From: Plazaster borealis
Lineage: Eukaryota > Echinodermata > Asteroidea > Forcipulatida > Labidiasteridae
DNA length: 64,000 nt
Reading direction: 5' to 3'
Assembly: GCA_021014325.1 (NCBI GenBank)
Contig: CM037466.1
Coordinates: 14,410,765 to 14,474,764, forward strand
Position numbers and translations under genes: made by a program. The notes under the pieces were generated by a model, which was not told where the DNA came from, did no database searches, and saw only the letters and a list, made by a program, of their open reading frames with translations. Positions 31,010 through 40,308 of the stretch are shown here, in pieces. Numbering within the stretch: the first letter of the stretch is position 1; every line of letters begins with the position of its first letter.

Positions 31010-32296
31010 TCAAACTGGAGAGATTGCTGACACGTAGATTATTCTCGGCTTTGTGGGATGGGATTGGCCGACCGCACCCACCCGCGATGTCTTATTCTTA
31101 ATTAACAGCACTATAATAATAACTAACATAACAGTAAACGAAACAACGGTCTCCCTGAACCAACGGAAAGCATCACGGGTTCCTATTGGTTGGTGTGAAG
31201 TATGAAACGGCGAGAAACTGGACGTCGCAGACTCGGACATTATCTCCGTGGAAGCTTCTGTGACTGGGCTCTCCTGGGTTCTAACTGACTCGAAGTTTAG
31301 CAAGACGGTAGACAAAGCGGCAGTCTGGGAGACGGTCGGCAAGAAGGCAGGCGAGACAGTGTTCGGCAAGACGGTAGGCGAGTCGGTAGGCAAGACGTCG
31401 GTCGGCAAGACGGTAGGCGAGTTGGTAAGCAAGGCGTCGGTCGGCAAGATGGTAGGCGAGTTGGTAAGCAAGGCGTCGGTCGGCAAGTCTTTGGAATGGG
31501 CAGTGGTTGATTCAACGGGGTCGAAGAGCATCAGGCTGTTGAGCCGAGTTGTAAGAGATTGCGTTACTGATAACGGCCTCTGTTGGACAGAAATCGGACC
31601 AAAGATGCAGGACTGTTTTTTCGAGGGAAAGTGAGTGCTTGTGATATTGCAGAAGATAACTACCCCGTCATGGGCAAGGCTAGCTGCCAAGTCCAAACGC
31701 CGAACAAGCCCACCATCGGTCCCGATCTCAGTGTTCCAGTGCTCGTCACGAAATTCCACATTCATTGAAGTGATAGTCAGATTTACCTTGGGATAACCGG
31801 GGGAAGATTCACACCTGAGTGACAGGACGTCGCCACTGAGAAGGGTTGTCGGTCCGGAACACTCCGGGCTGGTGTCATCAGGAAAGGTAAAAACATTAAT
31901 TGTCACCTCGACTGTCCGAAGCACAATATATTCGTACGCCGTGGTGTTCTGGACGACCAGGCATCGGTAGACTCCTCTGTCACTCCCCTGGACCGGCGAG
32001 ATCTCCAGGGTGTTCTGTTTGTTCGGTGAACCATCACCTCTGCTGACCAGATCGCTCGGTTCGACCGAGAACCTGTCCATGGTTGTCAGTGTCCTGTTGT
32101 TCGAGTTCTTCCAGATAATAAACATATCAGAGGTCAATTCTTCACCTTGACAGTTCAGAAAAATTCTTTCCCCTTCTTCTACATCGACGCTGTTCAGCGA
32201 GGACAGATGGGCAATTTTTAGCGGTATACTTTCTCCACTGCTAGCGCACAATACACAGATGAGAAACACCACATAAACTCTCATATTCGGTGCCAT
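31010..32296 (-). CDS. Intronless two-Ig-domain type I membrane receptor 1 (RGD, repeat stalk)
   Basis: 428 residues from the ATG at 32296; an in-frame ATG at 32368 adds 24 residues that spoil the signal peptide. Order: signal peptide (~1-22), V-like Ig domain (C49, W62, DRGVYRC to C112), second Ig domain (C162-C216) with an extra pair C146/C230 in SPECSGP and SCIFGPISV, Thr/Pro/Ser stalk (~240-375) with three 13-residue repeats (LPTDALLTNSPTV type), TM helix (~382-399), short tail ending ISPV. RGD at residues 86-88 (32033-32041) and several N-glycosylation sites. Closest to the next gene at 36.2 kb. Role inferred as cell-surface adhesion or recognition; no ligand known. Confidence 0.88.
   Translation of the reverse strand: MAPNMRVYVVFLICVLCASSGESIPLKIAHLSSLNSVDVEEGERIFLNCQGEELTSDMFIIWKNSNNRTLTTMDRFSVEPSDLVSRGDGSPNKQNTLEISPVQGSDRGVYRCLVVQNTTAYEYIVLRTVEVTINVFTFPDDTSPECSGPTTLLSGDVLSLRCESSPGYPKVNLTITSMNVEFRDEHWNTEIGTDGGLVRRLDLAASLAHDGVVIFCNITSTHFPSKKQSCIFGPISVQQRPLSVTQSLTTRLNSLMLFDPVESTTAHSKDLPTDALLTNSPTILPTDALLTNSPTVLPTDVLPTDSPTVLPNTVSPAFLPTVSQTAALSTVLLNFESVRTQESPVTEASTEIMSESATSSFSPFHTSHQPIGTRDAFRWFRETVVSFTVMLVIIIVLLIKNKTSRVGAVGQSHPTKPRIIYVSAISPV
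31372..31488 (-). repeat. 39-bp coding tandem repeats in the stalk of Ig receptor 1
   Basis: Three units of 39 bp; the last two differ by one base, the first is more divergent. Each codes 13 residues. Outside them, shorter CGGCAAGACGG-type pieces continue. Length multiple of three keeps the frame. Confidence 0.88.
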
Positions 32297-32821
32297 AGTA
32301 CTACTGCAAGTAACGTCACTTCCTGATCCGAACTTCGCGAAGTTATGATTGTAGAACACTAACAGCATTGTTTTATAACATTGCCGTATTAAGTGGAGCG
32401 TGTGTGTCGACCCCTGTTTCCTTGTATTTACGCTGGGGCTGCATGCAGCTACCCGGGGTCTTACTCAGATGGGGGGGGGGGGGGGGTTTCCGCGAAGAAC
32501 AAATCTTTATTAAGGAATGATGTAACTAATGTTATAGCGGTGACTCAACCACTGTCACGTGCTTTTCTCTGAGACGCAGATTCAGGTAGGTGACCATTGA
32601 GCCTTCACCAGCAGTGGTTGTAACTAGATTTGTTTTTCTTTTTGGGGGAGGGTTGGGTGGAAGGGAGGAGAGGGCCATGAGATAATTTTGTGGGGGCTAT
32701 TTGTTCACATAGACCATTTCCTTTTAAGTGTTAGACATACATACACCTATAGATGTACTGAACCATACATTGAAGTAGTTTCCAAACAATCTATTTAGGT
32801 TTTACAAAAGGAGGATGTTTT
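32297..32821. other. Upstream flank of Ig receptor 1
   Basis: Contains a 16-17 bp G-run at ~32471 and a G/A-rich stretch near 32640-32680. No promoter element is clear enough to call. Confidence 0.4.
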
Positions 32822-33195
32822 AAAGGCACTGAACACGTTCGGAAATTGTCAAAGACAGTGTTCTCACTTAGTGTATCCCAACATAATTATGCATAAAATA
32901 ACAAGCCTGTGAAAATTTGGGCTCAATTGGTCATCGAAATTGCAAGTAAATGATGAAAGAAAAAACACCCTTGTTGTACAAATTAGTGTGCTTTCAGATA
33001 GGAATAACAACTTCTTGCAAGAAGTTTTTATTAATTTAGTGAGAAATTACCTCTTTCTCAAAAACTACGTTACTTCAGAGGGAGTCGTTTGCTACAATGT
33101 TTTATACTATCAACAGCTCTCCGTTGCTTGTTATTAAGTAAGTTTTTATGCTAATATTTGTTTTGGGTCATTGCCAAACATGTACGATACCTTTA
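32822..33195 (+). mobile_element. Family A element
   Basis: AAAGGCACTGAACACGTTCG at the left, CCAAACATGTACGATACCTT at the right; internal hairpin TTCTTGCAAGAAG. TTAA at the right edge. Opposite orientation to the copies at 24.9 and 26.2 kb. Confidence 0.75.
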
Positions 33196-33243
33196 AAAGC
33201 AGAAACCATTTTTAAAATATGAAATTACATTTCTAACCAATTT

Positions 33244-33350
33244 TAGAAGGTGTTACCGTATTGACCGATTGCATCGATGACAAACGCTACTCTCTGGCAC
33301 GCTTGTCATTTTGGGAGTCAAATAATTTTTTTGATAAGCGTGTTAATAAC
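33244..33350. mobile_element. Family G fragment
   Basis: TTGTCATTTTGGGAGTCAAA and TTGATAAGCGTG match family G; the outer arms are degraded. Confidence 0.45.
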
Positions 33351-33371
33351 CCCTGCGTTGCCCATAATGCG

Positions 33372-33423
33372 CACTACACATTGATCTCTATTATATTATA
33401 GAGATCAATGACACTACACATTG
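33372..33423. repeat. Hairpin flanked by 12-bp direct repeats
   Basis: CATTGATCTCTAT and ATAGAGATCAATG are perfect inverted arms around TATATT. CACTACACATTG stands at both outer edges (33372 and 33412), like a target duplication. Confidence 0.7.
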
Positions 33424-33433
33424 CTTCTTTAAG

Positions 33434-33551
33434 GTTGTGTCCGAATTGGCGGCTACGGCTACGGCTACGGCTGGATCGCCGCGTCATCATGCGTTGAAGT
33501 ATAGGACAACACCCTTAGCAGCAGTCGCAGCCGTAGCTGTAGCCGCCAATA
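33434..33551. mobile_element. GGCTAC-repeat foldback element
   Basis: GTGTCCGAATTGGCGGCTAC with three GGCTAC units at the left; AGCCGTAGCTGTAGCCGCCA at the right. 118 bp, no ORF. The stretch 33556-34930 after it is AT-rich and shows nothing supported. Confidence 0.7.
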
Positions 33552-34937
33552 GACTGTGCAAGTCTCGCGCTTATTTGAACTTCCGGGACCATTGACGTCA
33601 TTTGAGTAGGGCGCCCTCGCCTAGAGGTCAAACGGAGGTTGTTCATTGGCCAATCTTGTGCGCTGCGCGTACAAATCTGCGCGTTTCCATTGTTTCATCA
33701 TCAGTTTACCTCTAAGATGGTCAGACAGCCCATCTCTAATACCAAAGTAATAATAAAAAAATTATAAAAAAATACTAAGTGTAACAAAAATACAATTTAA
33801 AAACCACTTTCTTCCCGTCTGTATGGTTGTTTTTAATTAACTTGCCATTACGTATTAATATAAAGAACAAATGCACATTTATAAGTCCAATGCCGTCATA
33901 CAAAAGCAACAATTATTAAATCAGAAAAACAAAATAATAAACAACGACATGAACTTCTACAGGAACAGACTGAGGACTTTTTGAGATACCAATATTTTGA
34001 AATGTAATTCTCTAAAAGTTGCATGGCCCGTTTTTTGGTCGAAAAAATGTTTTAATCATTTTTTTTCTAAACGAAATTTGGCAGATGATGCTGTTTCAAA
34101 ACGAAAATCATACAAAATTATTCGCATGTCGCGGATAATGCACAGAATGCATGTAACCTCCAAATTGTTTGTACTTGGCTGACGGACGTGAGATAAAGTC
34201 GAGATCCCGACAATAATTAATTTCAAGTTTATAATTAACTACCACTTATCATTGGCTGATTTTTGTTGTGCAATACCTTACATGAAAGCTTATAACATTC
34301 TTGAATCTATTAAAACAGCCATTTAAATTGTAATCTAAATTTTCGGGCCAAATCTGCAAAAAATCAGACCTAGCAGTTTTAATAATATTTAATTGATCTA
34401 ACTGTAGTTTTAACTATTTTCAACTAGCAATTTAACAAAGTTTTTAGATTCCTTTAATAATGAATCTCATCGAAAACATTACGCACATCGTGAATTCATA
34501 TTACAGATCACCATGGTAATAGTACAAATCTATTGAATATTAATAGTTCGCACTTGACCTCACGCAGTTTGAAGTCGCCAGTCATTTTTGTACGCACAAC
34601 TATTGACTCCTCTCAAAACGCGCGGCGCACTATTACACGCGCCTATCCTGTCCGAATGTACACAAAGAAATTGTACACAAAGACATCAAACAAAATCACC
34701 AAATACGATTTACTTTTTACGTTTGCACTTTTTGCGGAACTTTCAAAGATTACTTGATTTGATCTAGTAAATTATGCTAATCATTGAAAACCGGTCGTTT
34801 TGGACCACTATTTTTTGTTCGTATAATACTTGCATGCATCTCAAAAATAGAAGTAGGCCCCCCTGTTGCTTGGAACAAAATTAAACGCATGATGAATGTT
34901 TGAATACACACGGGAAATCCATAGTCTGTTGTGTACG

Positions 34938-35343
34938 AATATTGACTACTTTGGGTGCTACAAATATTGACTACTTCGAGTGCTAGAAATATTGACTACT
35001 TCGAGTGCTAGAAATATTGACTACTTCGAGTGCTACATTGACTACTTTGAGTGCTAAATTTACTATTTCGAGAGCTACAAATATTGACTGCTTCGAGTGC
35101 TACATGACTACTTCCGAGTGCTAGAAATATTGACTACTCCGAGTGGTATGGATAAAACTACGACTCCCTCGGTGATCCCCGGAGCGGTAAACTTCCCGCT
35201 CGGCAATGTATTACATCGACTACTTCGAGTGCTAGAAATATTGAAGCAGTCAATAGTAAAGCAAATATCGAAGCAATCAATAGTAAAGCAAATATCGAAG
35301 CAGTCAATATATAGTAAAGCAAATATCGAAGCAGTCAATAGTA
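34938..35343. repeat. Two inverted minisatellites with embedded family F fragment
   Basis: Left: ~9 copies of AATATTGACTACTTCGAGTG plus CTAGA (about 25 bp, 34938-35240). Right: four copies of TCGAAGCAGTCAATAGTAAA plus GCAAATA (27 bp, 35240-35343), built on the reverse complement of the left motif. A family F piece (CTCCCTCGGTGATCCCCGG) interrupts at 35155-35200. Confidence 0.8.
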
Positions 35344-35577
35344 AAAGCAGCCAACATTTGTTTTATAACACCACAATTATGCCTGGACGTCTAGGTACCA
35401 AGAAGCTGCTGTTGCTATGGGTATAGTTAATTGGTTGCTATGCGTATAGTACATTGGTCGGTACGGGTATAGTACATTGTTGGCTGTATGTGTAGCAATC
35501 AAAAGATACAATCTTTGAATGGTGTTTAAAGCTTGATGTAGGCCTAGCTGTCTCGTTCTCCCCATTTAAATCAACGT

Positions 35578-35873
35578 AAGCCATGTCCAAGTTGACGGCT
35601 TCGGAGTGGCTATGGCTAAGCCTCAATTTCATAAAGCTCAAGCAGAAAATACTTTACTAAAGCAAAATATATAACGAAGAATAAAAATGAGTTGGGTACC
35701 AGTTGCAACAACCTGAGCTTTATGACACTTTGGCATGGTAACCTGTTTCTGCTAGGAAATTTCCTTTTTGTGTGCCTATTTTCCTAATGAAATTGTGCCC
35801 AGATGCTGTTTAATCCCAATCAGTGTCAGCCATAGCCACAGCCAAAGTCACTTAACTTCTTGGACACGGCTTA
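35578..35873. mobile_element. GGCTATGGCT foldback element containing a family E insertion
   Basis: AAGCCATGTCCAAGTTGACG at the left and TTCTTGGACACGGCTTA at the right are inverted; AGTGGCTATGGCTAAG pairs with AGCCATAGCCACAGCC. The centre (35620-35801) is a family E element (CTCAATTTCATAAAGCTC ... TAATGAAATTGTGCCC). Confidence 0.7.
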
Positions 35874-36163
35874 TAGCCAAACAGTAGCTAGAAACTCAAG
35901 TCTCATCTCTTTCATGGGAGTAATTATTAACAATTGCCATTTTACAGGAAATAATACAAAGATTGCGGTATGATAAATATCTATACACCTACGAAAATAA
36001 ACTACACAACTGTTCACTTCATTCCTAAAGCACTCTAATTGTTAATCTTAAATTGGCCTTCAGTTTAAAAAAGTAGAAATATAATATGTAAAAAAGAAGC
36101 AATAGAAAATTAAAATATACATGTATTTCATCACTAGTGTCCTCCTTAAACCACAGAGTCATG

Positions 36164-37261
36164 TCACATCGGAGAGCTGCTCGATACAGTGACGATTGTC
36201 TCTGGGTAGAACTGAGTGTTGTCAATCCCGTCCAGTCTCAAGTTTCCGTTCTTCTTCGACTTCTGTTTCTCGATGAACGCTTGTTGCGCCTTCGTCACCT
36301 TGTAAATGTCCCGCGCCTTTTTAAATTTAACGACGAACGCGCACATGATGATGTTGACGGCCATGGCAAGCGCGAGCAGAGCAGCACAGACCAGGAAGGC
36401 GTACAGCCATGGGAAGCCTGAGGAGATGGGTAACATGGTGGGAAGTAAAGTTGATGCTTCTTCGGGACGAACGGGCATCAGGGTGTTTAGGCGAGTCGTC
36501 GTGGGTGGTTGCGTTACGGGAGACGGTGTAGACAACGGCCTTTCGTTGACGGTTATCGGTCCGATGACGCAGTTTCTGTTGTTTGACGGGAAGCGTGTAC
36601 TGGTTATGCTGCAATGAATCACTGCCCCGTCTTGGGCAAGCCTTGCTTCCCAGTTTAAACTTCGAACAAGTGTTCCTTCGTTTCTTGTCACCGTGTCCCA
36701 CTGCATGTCACGAAAGGTCACGTCTGACGCAGTGATGGTGACATTTACCGCGGGGTAACCCGGGTAAGTTGAGCAGGCCATCGTCAACACATCGCCACTG
36801 CGTACGGTCGTCGGCCCGCTCGGTGAGCACTGTGGGTTGGTGTCGTTAGGAAAGGAGAAAACGGCCAGAGTCACCTCGGCTGTCTCAATCACGCGCTCCC
36901 CAAGCACCAGGTTATTCTCGACGATCCGGCAGCGGTACAGTCCCCTGTCCCGCTCCATCACCGGTGAGATGACCAACGTGCAAGCCTTGTCCTGAGACGT
37001 GTCACCCCTGCCTCCAAGCTCTTCCGGAATGATTGTGAACCGATCCGACGTGGCTAGGTTCACGGTGCCGTGTTGCCAAACAACGTAGCTGTCTGCTCCC
37101 AAGTCTCTGCCCTCACACCTCATGGTCACGTTGGCCCCTTCTTCCAGATTGTCAACATCTCCGTTCTCAACGATGATCTCAACAGTCGTCTCTCCACACG
37201 TACATGCTAGGTGGAACAGGACCAACACCAAGCAATTCACCACGGATACCCTCAATGCCAT
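36164..37261 (-). CDS. Intronless two-Ig-domain type I membrane receptor 2 (RGD)
   Basis: 365 residues from the ATG at 37261 (an upstream in-frame ATG at 37288 adds nine polar residues). Signal peptide ~1-22; V-like domain C49, W62, DRGLYRC (C111), with an unpaired-looking C94; linker FSFPNDTNPQC; second Ig C163-C217 with extra pair C145/C231 (CSPSGP, CVIGPITV); short Pro/Thr stalk; TM ~285-311; basic tail of ~54 residues with two tyrosines (DIYKV, QFYPETI) ending SSPM. RGD at residues 85-87 (37001-37009). Same plan and many shared residues with receptor 1, for example the DRF strand, GYPxVNxTI and ITSTxFPS. Function inferred as adhesion or recognition. Confidence 0.9.
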   Translation of the reverse strand: MALRVSVVNCLVLVLFHLACTCGETTVEIIVENGDVDNLEEGANVTMRCEGRDLGADSYVVWQHGTVNLATSDRFTIIPEELGGRGDTSQDKACTLVISPVMERDRGLYRCRIVENNLVLGERVIETAEVTLAVFSFPNDTNPQCSPSGPTTVRSGDVLTMACSTYPGYPAVNVTITASDVTFRDMQWDTVTRNEGTLVRSLNWEARLAQDGAVIHCSITSTRFPSNNRNCVIGPITVNERPLSTPSPVTQPPTTTRLNTLMPVRPEEASTLLPTMLPISSGFPWLYAFLVCAALLALAMAVNIIMCAFVVKFKKARDIYKVTKAQQAFIEKQKSKKNGNLRLDGIDNTQFYPETIVTVSSSSPM

Positions 37262-37753
37262 TTTGTGTACAGTCAGTCTCAAACACAATTTGACGGCCTA
37301 CAAGCCACGTTTTAGACTTCCGAAGCTTTTGGCTGGAAAACAATTTTTGAAGCGAACCAACTCTGTGGCCGGATATTTAAAGGTTCTGACAACTCAATAT
37401 TTCCTGGTATTTCCCAACGTCATCTGTAATTTGTTTGTTTAAGTTACAGTTGCCCCGTATCCTTATCGCAATCAGTAAAATAATATTTGATGATCAACTC
37501 GAACAGTCTGTGTGTGTATGGATTGCCTGATCTTCAACCCTGACCCGAGACCGTGACCTCACTCCCAAACAGCCGCGTTCCCCGCCAGTGGCTACAGCTT
37601 TATGCACTTTGTATCGCTTAGGTGTGTTGTCATACCTGTTAAGCTTTAAAGGGGCAACCGGTTTTGTCCTTAAACATTTTGAAGTCTCTCTCTCTAGTCG
37701 ATCGAGGTCAGAATCATGTTGAGATTTTTGCCCATTCTTGTCTATCCCTCATT

Positions 37754-38103
37754 AAAGGCACTGGACACGTTTGGTAATTACTCAAAATATATGTTAGCAT
37801 AAAAACGTACTTGATGAAACGAGCAACGGAGAGTTGTTGATAACATTGTGAGAAATGACTCCCTCTGAAGTAATGCAGTTTTTGAGAAAGATGTATTTCT
37901 CACTAAAATATTTGAATCCGAGAAAGACTTCAGGCCTGAAGCCTTTCTCAGACATCTGAAAGCACACAAACTTGTGCAACAATTGTCTTGCAACTTCCAT
38001 GACAAACTGAGCCAAAATTTCCACAGGTTTGTTATTTTATGTTGGGATACACCAAGTGAGAATACTGGTCTTTGACAATTACCAAACGTGTCCAGTGCCT
38101 TTA
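37754..38103 (-). mobile_element. Family A element
   Basis: Perfect ends AAAGGCACTGGACACGTTTG and ACCAAACGTGTCCAGTGCCT within TTAA at the right; internal GAAAGACTTCAGGC / GCCTGAAGCCTTTC. The best match between both termini among family A copies here. Confidence 0.8.
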
Positions 38104-38540
38104 AGCCGGGGATTCAGTTGGAAGCACCCCGAAGTCCCCCCCGGCAACTATATCTGTAAAGCTGAGCTTTTATCTTCCCCTATTTCTCCTTCCATGTTTT
38201 GGTGACCAGGTGATTGGTCAGAACCATTCAGTGATATTAATACTTTTCATTTCATTAATGGTTTAAAAAAAAAAACCTAGCTACAAATCGTGGCATCAGC
38301 CGATTTGCAAGTAAATTTACAATCAAAGTGTAAAAAATATAAGAAAGCACAATGGAGTAACAGCAAAGAGTATAAAACAATATAATTTTTATATGGAATT
38401 TGAGGCATTGCATGGTACGGTATCAATGTATAATATTCGGTTTGCGGTAACACCAAGTGTATAATATCTACTTTGCCGTGTAGATTTTAAGTGTTGTTTG
38501 AAGCTTTGCATGGTGTGGAGAAATAAGAAATAACCATATA

Positions 38541-38667
38541 AATAAATAGTAAACTTGCTGGTACAATCGTGTGTAAATCTCTTTCCGGGAGTGTTGGCTC
38601 TGAAACGAGCCGGTGTGGACTCGACGTTTCGAACACTCTGCTCGTCTTCAGTTTACTATTTATTTGT
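38541..38667 (-). mobile_element. TIR element with hammerhead-like segment
   Basis: AAATAAATAGTAAAC at 38541 and GTTTACTATTTATTT at 38651 are inverted. Between them, on the minus strand, CTGAAGACGAGCAGAGTGTT and CGAAACGTCGAGTCC (38650-38616) resemble a hammerhead core with a GAAAC-GTC end. The stretch 38104-38540 before it and 38820-39370 after it hold no supported feature. Confidence 0.5.
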
Positions 38668-39369
38668 AGGTATTTCTTATTGTGCAGTTTTTGTTCTTCG
38701 AGAACTTGTCTTGCTATTTATTCTACTGCCGCGGAGTAGATTGTGCAACTCGGGAGATGGGGAGACTAACTGCCGCTGAGTGGAGGTTTGAATTCGGGAG
38801 ACTACTAAGTTCTGAAAATACACTAAGTTGAATAACATTTCTGTTTAATTTTATCACATTTCGCCTTCACTACAGACGGAAATATCACCACTAAAAAAAA
38901 CCCCACAGTGGCTGGCTTACTGTAGAGAGCTACCGAGTTGTATGACTGATTTACAACCCCTTTAAGAAAACTCCCTCCAACAACAAACTTTCCATTATTG
39001 ATTCAAGTCTGGGTGCCACGACAACCCACTCATTCTTTTCAATCGAAGGTATAAACCAGCCTATATTTCTAAAACAAATTTAAAAAGACTTGTGTACTGA
39101 GTCGCGCCCCGAAAAAAAGGAGTAATTTTTCTCACTTTATAATAGGCCGTGCGTAGGTTTGTGTTTTGTGTTGAATCAATTGCTGTTCATTCGTGTGTGC
39201 ACTGTCAGAATGCCCAGTCTGGGTCCGCGATTTGTCAACTTATTTTTACACACATGTGTTGTACAACACAGAGGTTCAGGTATTTTGTTAAAGTTATTCA
39301 ACGGCTTTGAAGTTCATCTATTTTGTACGGAGCTCTGGAAGTGCCAACCAACTTGTTGAGATCCTGAGA

Positions 39370-39805
39370 TATTTTTTCTGCAGGATGATGACATCATAGA
39401 CGTAATATGACGATATTCTGAGATGATTTGTCTCGGGATGACGACATCTTGAAAGTAGAATGTCGTCTTCCACATATATTTTATCTCGGGATAACGACAT
39501 CCTGAAAGTAAGACGTTGTCTTCCCAAGATAATTTATCTTGGGCTCTCAACATTTTCAGGATGTTATCACTCAAAGATGAATTATCTCGGGAAGTCAACT
39601 TTCTTAATCGAGATTTCGTCATCCCGAGATAATTTATCTTGGTATGTCGAAATCTTACTTTCATGATGTCGACATCCTAAGATCAAATATATCGGGAAGA
39701 CGACATCTTACTTCAGGATGTCGTCATCCCGAGATAAATCATCTCAAGATGTCGTCATCTTACGTTGATGATGTCATCATCCTCAAGTAAATCATTTCGG
39801 GATCT
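39370..39805. repeat. Palindromic minisatellite (ATCTCGGGATGACGACATC)
   Basis: Dozens of short alternating-orientation pieces: CTCGGGATGACGACATC, AAGATGTCGTC, TCCCGAGATAATTTATC. Each piece is the reverse complement of a neighbour, so the whole 435 bp can fold in many ways. No ORF is conserved through it. Confidence 0.8.
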
Positions 39806-39933
39806 CAACATGTCGGATGGCACTTAAAGCTCCGTAATTTTGTACGTCAAGGGAAAGTAAAAAAAATTATCTTTACAATGGCGACCTATGCATGAAGGTG
39901 CGAACAGTTATCATGCCTAATCTGAATTGCTTT

Positions 39934-40308
39934 AAAGGGATTGTATATGTTTGGTAATTGGAACCCACTGTTTGTTACAATCATATATAGTTGTAGATAT
40001 ATACCATAAAACTGTCAACATTTCATTTCAAAAGGTGGTAGCGTTTTTGAGATATTGCCGACAATCTGGAGCGGTTATGTTCACGCAGGAAGAATAATCT
40101 GCAATTGGAATACACAATCTGAGAAACGATACTGTCGGTAACGCTTCTCAGATTAAAATTTTTGGGGATAAAAAGTGATATATTTTTCCATAACTTCAGT
40201 ACTTCGAATTGAAAGCATTATACTATCAGAAGCTGCTGTTCTTCTTACCAAGTAAGTTTTTATTGCCATTAATTTTCAGAGTCATTACCAAACGTATACA
40301 GACCCTCT
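39934..40308 (+). mobile_element. Family B element
   Basis: AAAGGGATTGTATATGTTTG at the left, ACCAAACGTATACAGACCCT at the right; interior GGTGGTAGCGTTTTTGAGAT and GTAACGCTTCTCAGATT, pairing with CTGAGAAACGATACTGTC. Confidence 0.75.

Noticed and set aside
31013..31100. ITIM in the tail of Ig receptor 1 (RIIYVSAI)
   Set aside because: The residue at Tyr+3 is Ala, with Ile only at +4, so the (I/V/L/S)xYxx(I/V/L) rule is not met.
31248..31634. Plus-strand ORF of 128 codons opposite Ig receptor 1
   Set aside because: Antisense shadow kept open by the 39-bp coding repeats; no signal or domain.
34938..35240. CRISPR-like regularly spaced repeats
   Set aside because: Units are contiguous minisatellite copies without unique spacers, in a eukaryotic genome.
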